Notes: a model not told the origin generated them from the sequence alone. 8,335 bases of DNA from PVC group bacterium (GCA_003565035.1 PXDP01000239.1:1-8335), one strand, 5' to 3'. Shown: positions 1 through 5,770, counted from the first letter of the stretch. A program made the numbers and translations.

Positions 1-51
1 ACGGGGTGCGGGTGATGCGGTGCATCGGTTCCGGTATTACCCGCACCCCGT
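1..51. repeat. Perfect 13-bp inverted repeat with a nested hairpin
   Basis: The first 13 bases, ACGGGGTGCGGGT (1-13), are exactly reverse-complementary to ACCCGCACCCCGT (39-51). The 25-nt region between them contains a second small hairpin, GATGC-GGT-GCATC (14-26). The result is a long GC-rich stem capped by a smaller stem-loop. No T-tract follows on either strand, so a simple terminator is unlikely. It could be a member of a dispersed repeat family or a transcript-end stabiliser. The left arm starts at the first base of the window, so the element may be longer. Confidence 0.8.
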
Positions 52-60
52 CCGGGGCGC
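43..60. repeat. Short GC-rich dyad overlapping the neighbouring inverted repeat
   Basis: GCACCCCG (43-50) and CGGGGCGC (53-60) are complementary apart from one A/C pair on the plus strand, which becomes a G-U wobble in minus-strand RNA. The left arm is also the right arm of the 1-51 stem. The two hairpins therefore cannot form together. The loop would be very tight, so only the inner or outer part may pair in practice. Confidence 0.55.
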
Positions 61-80
61 ATATGGGTTGGATCTGCGAT

Positions 81-114
81 CCCGGGGCTGCGCTCCTTCG
101 TCGCTGACCCCGGG
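81..114. repeat. Inverted repeat CCCGGGG/CCCCGGG with a 20-nt loop
   Basis: CCCGGGG (81-87) and CCCCGGG (108-114) are perfect complements separated by 20 nt. The loop reads CTGCGCTCCTTCGTCGCTGA. From memory, similar CCCGGGG-CTGCGCT-type elements occur repeatedly between genes in Planctomycetes and Verrucomicrobia-like genomes. That resemblance is a recollection, not a search result. It is best read as a dispersed extragenic repeat. Confidence 0.6.
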
Positions 115-127
115 CTTATGGCGATAA

Positions 128-138
128 CCCCTCCGGGG
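128..138. repeat. Small hairpin CCCC-TCC-GGGG
   Basis: A 4-bp GC stem with a 3-nt loop. In the minus-strand transcript it reads CCCCGGAGGGG followed by TTATC, which is too weak a U-run for a confident terminator. It resembles the core of the dyad at 43-60, which suggests the two belong to one repeat family. Confidence 0.4.
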
Positions 139-208
139 CATTTGTAGCCCTCCACGGGTGCTTGCGGTTCCACTGTAGATTCGAAAACATTCACGTGCCG
201 GATCAGCT

Positions 209-1336
209 CTAAACCACTACGGCCCAAATCAGCCCGGCGGCGATGGCGGAGCCGATGAGTCCGGCGATATTGGGCGCCATGGCGTGCATGAGCAGGAAAT
301 TCTGCGGATCTTCTTTTTGACCGACGTTGTGGGCGACGTGCGCCGCGTAGGGCATGGCACCGATCCCGGCTCCGCCGATCAGCGGATTCACTTTATCTTT
401 GCAGACTGCGTTCATCAGCCTGGCGCACAGCACGCCGGCCGCCGTGGCCACAATCACCGACACAAACGTCAGCACAAAGATCAGCAGATACCGGGTCTCA
501 AACCGGCTTACATCGGTGGAAACGCCCACTGCGAACCCCAGCAGAATTGTCACCGTGTCCATCATCGCGTTGCGGGCGGTGTTGGCCAGCTTTTCGGTGA
601 CACAGCTTTCTTTCAGCAAATTGCCGAAGAAGAACATCCCCAGCAGTGCCACCGCCGCCGGCGCAATCGCGGCCAGAATCAGAAAGGCCACCACCGGAAA
701 AACAATCCGCTCGGCTTTGCTCACCATGCGGGGCGGTGACATGCGGATTTTCCGCTCGGCAGAGGTGGTCAGCAGCTTCATCACCGGCGGCTGAATCACC
801 CGCAGCAGGGCCATGGCCGTAAATGCGGCCACCGCGATCGGCGGCAGCAGATCAATGGAAATCTTGGAGGCCAGGAAGGTGGCGGAGAGCCCGTCCGCCG
901 CCCCGGCAATCGCAATCGCGCCCGCATCCGCCGCCTGCGTGAAATTGCCCACCCAGAGGGCACCCAGAAAACTGACCAGAATCCCGACCTGCCCGGCGAT
1001 GCCGAGCAACGCCAGTTTGGGATTGGACAGCAGCCCGGAAAAATCCGTCATCGCGCCAAGCCCCAGAAACATCAGCGGCGGAAACAGACCGGAGGTCACT
1101 CCGCTGTAAATCAGATTCATGACGCTGTTGGAATCATAGACCCCAATATCAATATTCTGAATGGCGGGAATGTTTCCGACAAGCACCCCGAACCCGATGG
1201 GCAGGAGCAACAGCGGTTCAAAGCGTTTGCCCACCGCCAGCCAAACGAGAAGAGCGCCGGCCAGAATCATGAAAAAATTCGGACCGGTCATCGCGGAGAT
1301 GCCCGTCATGCGGAAAAGAGTCAAAAAGGATTCCAT
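209..1336 (-). CDS. mmdB: Membrane beta subunit of an ion-pumping biotin-dependent decarboxylase (OadB/MmdB family)
   Basis: This 375-residue polytopic membrane protein is the subunit that decarboxylates carboxybiotin in the membrane and, in the characterised family members, couples this to Na+ export. Hydrophobic segments span nearly the whole length. Family signatures are clear: EPLLLLPIGFG (40-50), FPPLMFLGLGAMTDF (85-99), the ADG motif with Asp148, IQPP (181-184), NPLIGGAG (317-324) and a C-terminal MHAMAPNIAGLIGSAIAAG. Asp148, Asn317 and Gly321 match Klebsiella OadB Asp203, Asn373 and Gly377. Unusually, the positions of Tyr229, Ser382 and Arg389 are Ala174, Gly326 and His333 here. The length is near that of MmdB proteins. 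The ATG is preceded by TGGAGA. It is the last gene of the operon, 36 nt after the biotin carrier gene, and ends in TAG. Substrate assignment to methylmalonyl-CoA comes from context. Confidence 0.93.
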   Translation of the reverse strand: MESFLTLFRMTGISAMTGPNFFMILAGALLVWLAVGKRFEPLLLLPIGFGVLVGNIPAIQNIDIGVYDSNSVMNLIYSGVTSGLFPPLMFLGLGAMTDFSGLLSNPKLALLGIAGQVGILVSFLGALWVGNFTQAADAGAIAIAGAADGLSATFLASKISIDLLPPIAVAAFTAMALLRVIQPPVMKLLTTSAERKIRMSPPRMVSKAERIVFPVVAFLILAAIAPAAVALLGMFFFGNLLKESCVTEKLANTARNAMMDTVTILLGFAVGVSTDVSRFETRYLLIFVLTFVSVIVATAAGVLCARLMNAVCKDKVNPLIGGAGIGAMPYAAHVAHNVGQKEDPQNFLLMHAMAPNIAGLIGSAIAAGLIWAVVV

Positions 1337-1350
1337 AGAAATGTCTCCAC

Positions 1351-1363
1351 CCGGCAGAGCCGG
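1351..1363. repeat. Hairpin in the gap before mmdB
   Basis: CCGGC-AGA-GCCGG is a perfect 5-bp stem with a 3-nt loop. It lies in the 36-nt gap between the biotin carrier and mmdB, just upstream of the mmdB ribosome binding site (TGGAGA). It could tune translation or processing of the membrane subunit relative to the carrier. It has no U-run and is not a terminator. Confidence 0.5.
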
Positions 1364-1372
1364 CGGGGTTGC

Positions 1373-1846
1373 TTATTCAATAATCACGAGGTCCTGACCC
1401 TGGGCGACCGCGTCGCCGGGCTTCACCAGGATCTGCACCACTTTGCCGCCATGATTGGCCTTGATCTGGTTTTCCATTTTCATGGCCTCCATCTTGAGGA
1501 TGAGCTGCCCGGCCTCGACGGTATCGCCTTCCGCAACATCCACCGTCAGGATCGCTCCCGGAATCGGGGCTTTCACCGCCGTGCCGCCGGACGGGGCCGG
1601 CGCCGGGGCGGTGGCCGGTCGCGCGGGCGCGGGTTTGGAGGCCGGAGCCGCCTTGCCGGGTTTGCCCGCAGCCTTGGAGGCCGGTTTTTCCTCCGGCACC
1701 TGCAGGCTGTTCGGCTGGGACAGGATCTCGTCCACTTTGACGACCATCACTTTGCCGTCAATTTCCAGCGTGGCTTCTTTGAGGTTGAAGGCTTTGACTT
1801 CAATCTCGTACGGTTTCTTTTCAACAGTTAATTTATACGTTCTCAT
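1373..1846 (-). CDS. mmdC: Biotin carboxyl carrier subunit of the decarboxylase
   Basis: A 157-residue carrier protein. It accepts the carboxyl group on biotin from the carboxyltransferase and delivers it to the membrane beta subunit. The C-terminal biotinyl domain (about 90-157) has the canonical EAMKMEN motif, with Lys123 as the biotinylation site, preceded by the usual APIPG turn. The N-terminal part (1-50) is a small charged domain of the kind seen in OadA/MmdC/PycB-type carriers. A flexible Ala/Pro/Lys linker (about 52-88) joins the two and would let biotin swing between active sites. Its ATG overlaps the TGA of the preceding gene by 4 nt (ATGA), implying translational coupling. A separate biotin protein ligase must be encoded elsewhere. 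Confidence 0.95.
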   Translation of the reverse strand: MRTYKLTVEKKPYEIEVKAFNLKEATLEIDGKVMVVKVDEILSQPNSLQVPEEKPASKAAGKPGKAAPASKPAPARPATAPAPAPSGGTAVKAPIPGAILTVDVAEGDTVEAGQLILKMEAMKMENQIKANHGGKVVQILVKPGDAVAQGQDLVIIE

Positions 1847-2169
1847 GAGTTGGATATCCTGCCGGGTAATACGCGCATTTGGCTGGAGAGAGCCCAGGGC
1901 GAGGGGTTGAGCGGTAAGGTGACTTTCATATTCGGGCCTTTAAGACGGTCGGCCTCCGCGTGGATCACAAACGTGATCGCCGCCAGAGTCCGGTCATCCA
2001 GCTCGACATTTTCACGCACCAGCGGCGTGGTGTTCAGCGGCGTCTGGGGCTGCATCCGGGTCTGGAAGTACACCACAGCCTTCGGCACCCAGGCCGTAAG
2101 CAGTGTCAGCACCACCAGACTGCCCAGAACGAGCACAAACGTGGAAAGAGCAAGTTGAGGTAAGGTCAC
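1843..2169 (-). CDS. mmdD: OadG/MmdD-like single-span membrane subunit of the decarboxylase
   Basis: This 108-residue protein has one strong N-terminal membrane segment (about 7-28) and then a polar cytoplasmic tail. In characterised complexes this small subunit ties the soluble carboxyltransferase and biotin carrier to the membrane beta subunit. The tail contains DDRTLAAITFVIHAEADR (58-75), matching the DDE-IAVIAAA-type helix of the family, and a late SPWALSS segment (90-96), also typical. Sequence conservation in this family is low, so the call rests on topology, these two motifs and its place between carboxyltransferase and biotin carrier. The start is GTG with GGAGA five bases upstream, 12 nt after the mmdA stop. 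The end overlaps the next start by 4 nt. Confidence 0.85.
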   Translation of the reverse strand: MTLPQLALSTFVLVLGSLVVLTLLTAWVPKAVVYFQTRMQPQTPLNTTPLVRENVELDDRTLAAITFVIHAEADRLKGPNMKVTLPLNPSPWALSSQMRVLPGRISNS

Positions 2170-2174
2170 AAAAA

Positions 2175-2179
2175 TCTCC
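2175..2179 (-). promoter_or_regulatory. Ribosome binding site of the OadG/MmdD-like gene
   Basis: The minus strand reads GGAGA, five bases before a GTG start at 2167-2169. It lies wholly in the 12-nt gap after mmdA and is what supports the non-ATG start. Confidence 0.65.
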
Positions 2180-2181
2180 GG

Positions 2182-3738
2182 TTAGAGGGGAATGTTCCCG
2201 TGTTTTTTGGGATGGGTGGTCATGTGCTTGTCCTGCAGCATGCGCAGCCCGCGGATCACACGGATCCGGGTTTCGTGCGGCAGAATCACATCGTCGACGT
2301 ACCCGCGGCCGGCGGCCACATACGGATTGGCGAAGGCTTCGGTGTACTCCTGCTCTTTCTCGGCCAGAATCGCTTTGGCTTCGTCGGGCTCTTTGCCTTT
2401 GATGTCTTTGGCATTGAGAATTTCCACCGCGCCTTTGCCGCCCATCACCGCGATTTCCGCCGTTGGCCAGGCATAGTTGAGGTCGCCCTGCAACTGCTTG
2501 GAACTCATCACGCAGTGCGCCCCGCCGTAGGATTTGCGGGTGGTGATGGTGATTTTCGGCACCGTGGCCTCCGCATACGCGAAGAGCAGCTTGGCACCGT
2601 TGCGGATGATGCCGCCGTATTCCTGAATCGTCCCCGGCATGAAGCCGGGCACATCCACAAAGGTCACCAGCGGAATATTAAAGCAGTCGCAGAAGCGCAC
2701 AAAGCGCGCACTCTTGATCGAGGCTTCGTTGTCCAGCACCCCGGCCAGCACCGCCGGCTGATTGGCGACAATGCCCACCGACTGACCGCCAAAGCGCGCG
2801 AAGCCGATCACGATGTTCGGCGCATATTCCGGCTGCAGTTCGAAGAAGTGCCCCTCATCCACCACCGCGTGAATCACGGTTTTGATGTCATAGGCCTGGT
2901 TCGGATTGTCGGGAATGATCGTGTCCAAATCCGCGTCCGCACGGTCAAAAGGATCGCTGTTTTCCACCACCGGCGGTTTGCTCATGTTGTTCTGCGGCAT
3001 GTAGGAGAGCAACTCGCGCAAATACGCAATCGCCTGGGCTCCGTTGTCCGCCGCCAAATGGGCCACTCCGCTCTTGGTGGTGTGAATGCTGGCCCCGCCA
3101 AGCTGTTCCACATCCACATCTTCATGCGTCACGGATTTCACCACTTTGGGACCCGTCAGGAACATGTAGCTGTTGTCACGCACCATCACCGTGAAGTCGG
3201 TCAGCGCCGGCGAGTACACCGCGCCGCCCGCACAGGGACCGAAAATGCCCGACAACTGGGGAATCACCCCGGAGCAGGCCACATTGCGGTAAAAGATGTT
3301 GGTGTATCCGGCCAGGGCCTCGATGCCCTCCTGAATCCGCGCACCGCCGGAATCGTTCAGACCGATCACCGGTGCGCCGCATTTCACCGCCATATCCATG
3401 ACCTTGCAGATTTTCTCGGCCATGGTCTCGGACAGCGAACCGCCCAGCACCGTGAAGTCCTGCGCATAGACATAGACCAGCCGGCCGTCAATCGTGCCGG
3501 AGCCCACCACCACGCCGTCACCCAGCATCTTGGTTTTCTCCATGCCAAAGTTGGTGCAGCGGTGAGTCTTGAACATGTCAAACTCTTCAAAGCTGCCCTC
3601 GTCCAGCAGCGCGTCGATGCGCTCGCGGGCCGTGTGCCGCCCCTTGGCGTGCAGCTTGGCGATTTTATCCGCACCCCCGCCCTCCCGGGCCTCGGCGCGC
3701 TTTTCAATTAATTCATCAATGGATTTCGCGGTATTCAT
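2182..3738 (-). CDS. mmdA: Methylmalonyl-CoA decarboxylase carboxyltransferase (alpha) subunit
   Basis: A 518-residue crotonase-fold carboxyltransferase of the PccB/MmdA family. It moves the carboxyl group of (S)-methylmalonyl-CoA to biotin, giving propionyl-CoA. Both halves of the duplicated fold are present. The N half has SGGARIQEG (130-138) and GPCAGGAVYSPA (167-178). The C half has NQPAVLAGVLD (326-336), DVPGFMPGT (362-370) and AWPTAEIAVMG (423-433). The C-terminal KKHGNIPL is typical of the family. Residues 405-412 read GGAHCVMS, whereas PccB-type enzymes usually have GGAYDVM. Cys409 thus replaces the Asp that sets acyl-CoA preference in PccB. The ATG is preceded by AAAGG at five bases. 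No biotin carboxylase is adjacent, while membrane subunits are, which favours a decarboxylase over a propionyl-CoA carboxylase. Sequence alone does not settle the direction. Confidence 0.93.
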   Translation of the reverse strand: MNTAKSIDELIEKRAEAREGGGADKIAKLHAKGRHTARERIDALLDEGSFEEFDMFKTHRCTNFGMEKTKMLGDGVVVGSGTIDGRLVYVYAQDFTVLGGSLSETMAEKICKVMDMAVKCGAPVIGLNDSGGARIQEGIEALAGYTNIFYRNVACSGVIPQLSGIFGPCAGGAVYSPALTDFTVMVRDNSYMFLTGPKVVKSVTHEDVDVEQLGGASIHTTKSGVAHLAADNGAQAIAYLRELLSYMPQNNMSKPPVVENSDPFDRADADLDTIIPDNPNQAYDIKTVIHAVVDEGHFFELQPEYAPNIVIGFARFGGQSVGIVANQPAVLAGVLDNEASIKSARFVRFCDCFNIPLVTFVDVPGFMPGTIQEYGGIIRNGAKLLFAYAEATVPKITITTRKSYGGAHCVMSSKQLQGDLNYAWPTAEIAVMGGKGAVEILNAKDIKGKEPDEAKAILAEKEQEYTEAFANPYVAAGRGYVDDVILPHETRIRVIRGLRMLQDKHMTTHPKKHGNIPL

Positions 3739-3752
3739 AAAAACCTTTCGGG

Positions 3753-4040
3753 TCAGGCGTGATAATAGACCTGGTAAACAGTCTGGTGTCCGGTGATCTC
3801 GTCAATCTCCTGCTGGATTTTGGCGCGCTCTTCGCTGGCCAGCCAGCAGTTCCACTCGCCCACATCTTTCCAGGAACTGATCACGAGAAATTCCGTCGGA
3901 TCATCGGCATTGATCAGCGTCTCACCGCCGATGTACCCGTCGTTGTTCATGCACATGGCGCGCAGTTTCATCACCAAAGGTTTGATGGCGGCGTCTTTGC
4001 CCTGGGGCACTTTGCGGAGAATGATAATTTTTACAGACAT
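3753..4040 (-). CDS. Small ABM-domain (dimeric alpha/beta barrel) protein of unknown role
   Basis: A 95-residue protein that looks like the antibiotic-biosynthesis-monooxygenase (ABM) fold. It has an N-terminal strand (SVKIIILRKVP), a helix (16-31), a GYIGGETL turn-strand (35-42), an FLVISSW strand (51-57), a WNCW segment (63-66) followed by the helix SEERAKIQQEIDEI, and a final strand ending VYQVYYHA. Trp57, Trp63 and Trp66 fit the usual aromatic pattern. No signal peptide is seen, so it is likely cytoplasmic. Related small proteins include quinol or haem-degrading monooxygenases, but many have no known reaction and none can be assigned here. It lies between mce and mmdA, 14 nt before mmdA. 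Its ATG has no visible Shine-Dalgarno: the leader is pyrimidine- and C-rich and made of repeat sequence. Confidence 0.85.
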   Translation of the reverse strand: MSVKIIILRKVPQGKDAAIKPLVMKLRAMCMNNDGYIGGETLINADDPTEFLVISSWKDVGEWNCWLASEERAKIQQEIDEITGHQTVYQVYYHA

Positions 4041-4156
4041 GAGGGGATGGGGGGTTGGGGGTAATGGGGTGATGGGGTGATGGGGTGATGGGGGAAAAGA
4101 TGGGGTTATGGAGTTATGGGGAAAAAAATGGGGTTATGGGGTTATGGGGTGTTGGG
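4041..4156. repeat. G-rich 8-nt tandem repeat array, G-quadruplex prone on the plus strand
   Basis: The plus strand carries twelve runs of four or more G, plus one run of three. Three perfect TGGGGTGA units lie at 4065-4088. TGGGGTTA units lie at 4101-4108, 4129-4136 and 4137-4144, with a degenerate TGGAGTTA at 4109-4116. A-rich interruptions fall at 4095-4098 and 4122-4128. The array begins immediately upstream of the ABM start codon. For this operon the plus strand is the template strand, so quadruplexes would form on the strand RNA polymerase reads, while the mRNA leader would be C-rich. It may be slippage-born low-complexity sequence. Confidence 0.9.
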
Positions 4157-4189
4157 TGAATGGAATATTCCATTACAACAAAACCCCAT
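4144..4189. repeat. Perfect 16-bp palindrome within a longer imperfect inverted repeat
   Basis: AATGGAATATTCCATT (4159-4174) is a perfect palindrome. Further out, ATGGGGT (4144-4150) pairs exactly with ACCCCAT (4183-4189), with a partly paired stretch between. A 46-nt stem-loop could form in the transcript between mce and the ABM gene. It is not followed by a U-run on the minus strand, so it is not an intrinsic terminator. It could be a protein-binding operator, an RNA processing or stabilising structure, or the edge of a repeat element. Confidence 0.75.
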
Positions 4190-4206
4190 TGACGCACTCC
4201 CTCTCA

Positions 4207-4617
4207 TTAATGCGCTTCCCCCCCCGAACAGAATTCGGTGAGAACCCCGTGGGTGAATTTGGGATGAAGGAAAGCGACCTGCTTGCCGCCCGCGCCGACC
4301 ATGGGCACTTCGTGAATCAGTTTGATTCCCGCATCGGCGGCCTGTTTGAGCTGACCGGTGATGTCATCGGTGCCAAAGGCCACATGATGAATTCCCTCGC
4401 CGTTCTTGGCGATGAATTTCGCGATCGGCGACTCCTCGGAGGTGGCCTCCAGCAGCTCCACATGCGTTTCGCCCGCTTCGAAAAACGCGGTTTTCACCCT
4501 CTGCGATTCCACTTCTTCGGTTTTCAAGAGCTTCATGCCAAGGGCGTTCTCGTAGTAGGGGATGCTTTCCTCCAGCGAACGCACGGCTATGCCGATATGA
4601 TCAACTTTCTGAATCAT
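4207..4617 (-). CDS. mce: Methylmalonyl-CoA epimerase
   Basis: A 136-residue vicinal-oxygen-chelate (glyoxalase-fold) enzyme that interconverts (R)- and (S)-methylmalonyl-CoA, linking the mutase to the decarboxylase. The opening VDHIGIAV (5-12) supplies metal ligand His7. HVELLEAT (52-59) gives Glu54, GIHHVAF (75-81) gives His78 and VLTEFC (125-130) gives Glu128, the expected four-ligand set by analogy with the Propionibacterium enzyme. The length is normal for the family. The ATG overlaps the end of meaB by 17 nt and has AAGGA upstream. The coding strand has an 8-G run in codons near the C-terminus (plus-strand C run, 4218-4225). The gene ends in TAA. Confidence 0.96.
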   Translation of the reverse strand: MIQKVDHIGIAVRSLEESIPYYENALGMKLLKTEEVESQRVKTAFFEAGETHVELLEATSEESPIAKFIAKNGEGIHHVAFGTDDITGQLKQAADAGIKLIHEVPMVGAGGKQVAFLHPKFTHGVLTEFCSGGEAH

Positions 4618-5770
4618 GACAGGTTTCCTTTTCGGGTTGTTTGGGCGTAAAAAGTGGACAGTTCGCGCTCTGCAGCAGTTCCCTCGCCGCCGCGGTGGCC
4701 GGCAGTTTCCCCGCCGTCACCGCCGCCTGCAAGTCCGGCAGCTTCTCCTTCACCGAAGCCAGCCCCAGAAAACGCTGCTGCACCTGATCGAGCACCATGC
4801 TCATCATCCATTCGGTCACCTGACGGCTCCGCCGCGCTTCAAATTCCCCGTTTTCCTCCGTGATCTCCCGGAACCGCAAGATCACCTGCCAGATGTCCTC
4901 CAGCCCCTGCTTTTCCAGGGCCGAAGTCAAAAACGCTTTCGGCTGCCAGCCCGCCGTCGGTGTCCGCAGATAATGCAGGGCATGGGTGAACTCATTCGCC
5001 AGCCGCTCCGCCTTCAGACGGTTGTCCCCGTCCGCTTTGTTGATGACAATCGCGTCCGCGTTTTCCATCACCCCGCGTTTAATCCCCTGCAAGTCATCGC
5101 CCGCGCCCGTCAGCGTCAGCAGCATGAAAAAGTCGGTCATCGAACGAACCGTCGCCTCGCTCTGCCCCACCCCCACGGTCTCCACCAGAATCACATCAAA
5201 CCCGGCCGCCTCGCAGACCAGCATGGTTTCCCGCGTCTTGCGGCTCACGCCGCCCAGGGTTCCGCCGGAGGGCGACGGACGAATAAATGCATTCGCCTCG
5301 CGCGACAGCGATTCCATCCGGGTTTTGTCCCCCAGAATGCTCCCGCGGGTCATGGTGCTGCTCGGGTCCACCGCCAGCACCGCCACCTTGTGTCCCTTGC
5401 GGCATAGCATCGTCCCGAACGCGTCAATAAACGTGCTTTTCCCCGCCCCCGGCACGCCGGTGATGCCAATGCGGACCGCCCGTCCGGTGCGCGGCAGCAA
5501 CTGCCGCAACAGACTCTGCGCCAGCTCCATGTGATGGTCCGCATTGCTTTCGATCATCGAAATCACCCGGCCCAGCACCGTCCGGTCCGCTCCCGTCACC
5601 CCGTCCAGCAACTGCTGCTCGGTAAAGGTGGGCCGCCGCCGCGGGAAGCGCGGACGCACCTGCGCGCCGGGCATGCCGTCGTGACCGCCAGGTACCCCGT
5701 CCATCACCGCACAGGCGAAGGCCTGCGAGTCACCGGACCACTCGGGTTTGCGTTTACCGGGATCCGTCAC
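4601..5770 (-). CDS. meaB: MeaB-family G-protein chaperone of methylmalonyl-CoA mutase (ArgK-like GTPase)
   Basis: A 389-residue P-loop GTPase that gates cofactor loading of methylmalonyl-CoA mutase and protects it from inactivation. It was historically named ArgK from a supposed arginine/ornithine transport role. Walker A is GVPGAGKST (105-113). The DPSS segment (135-138) and ILVETVGVGQSE (194-205, with Glu197) are typical of MeaB/HypB-class SIMIBI GTPases. The base-recognition motif is NKAD (244-247). About 60 residues precede the usual family start. They include a VPGGHDG segment that I recall from other long MeaB proteins, which, with the GGAGGG ribosome site, supports the GTG start at 5768-5770 over internal Met codons. 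The start overlaps the mutB stop by 4 nt. The C-terminal half carries the dimerisation helices. Confidence 0.94.
   Translation of the reverse strand: MTDPGKRKPEWSGDSQAFACAVMDGVPGGHDGMPGAQVRPRFPRRRPTFTEQQLLDGVTGADRTVLGRVISMIESNADHHMELAQSLLRQLLPRTGRAVRIGITGVPGAGKSTFIDAFGTMLCRKGHKVAVLAVDPSSTMTRGSILGDKTRMESLSREANAFIRPSPSGGTLGGVSRKTRETMLVCEAAGFDVILVETVGVGQSEATVRSMTDFFMLLTLTGAGDDLQGIKRGVMENADAIVINKADGDNRLKAERLANEFTHALHYLRTPTAGWQPKAFLTSALEKQGLEDIWQVILRFREITEENGEFEARRSRQVTEWMMSMVLDQVQQRFLGLASVKEKLPDLQAAVTAGKLPATAAARELLQSANCPLFTPKQPEKETCHDSES

Larger units (their letters stand above)
1..208. other. Non-coding region downstream of the operon, rich in GC dyads
   Basis: I see no credible gene here. The stretch follows the stop codon of the last operon gene and is packed with inverted repeats, at 1-51, 43-60, 81-114 and 128-138, each listed separately. 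None is followed, in the direction of operon transcription, by a run of T, so I do not call a classical intrinsic terminator. The density of dyads suggests a cluster of repetitive extragenic elements, possibly also acting to end or protect the transcript. The window edge cuts the region, so its full extent is unknown. Confidence 0.7.

Noticed and set aside
128..208. Rho-independent terminator of the operon
   Set aside because: The only hairpin close to the mmdB stop is a 4-bp stem followed by TTATC, not a U-run. Evidence is insufficient.
2200..3711. Long plus-strand open frame opposite mmdA
   Set aside because: It is antisense to a complete, motif-rich carboxyltransferase, with a low-complexity His/Arg-rich translation and no start context.
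2182..3738. mmdA as the beta subunit of an ATP-dependent propionyl-CoA carboxylase
   Set aside because: There is no biotin carboxylase in the window, and the downstream neighbours are the membrane and carrier subunits of a decarboxylase. The alternative is not fully excluded if a carboxylase subunit lies elsewhere.
4041..4156. CRISPR array or true telomere
   Set aside because: The units are only 8 nt with no unique spacers, so it is not CRISPR. The array is short and internal, between operon genes, so it is not a chromosome end.
4189..4217. Plus-strand TTGACG as a promoter -35 box
   Set aside because: There is no -10 box at the right spacing and no plus-strand gene to drive.
4108..4650. Plus-strand open frame running from the G-rich array through mce
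   Set aside because: It begins inside the repeat array and runs antisense to the epimerase. The translation has no recognisable domain.
4601..5770. meaB as an arginine/ornithine transport kinase (ArgK)
   Set aside because: This is a historical misannotation of the family. Position directly after mutB and the SIMIBI GTPase motifs support the mutase chaperone role.
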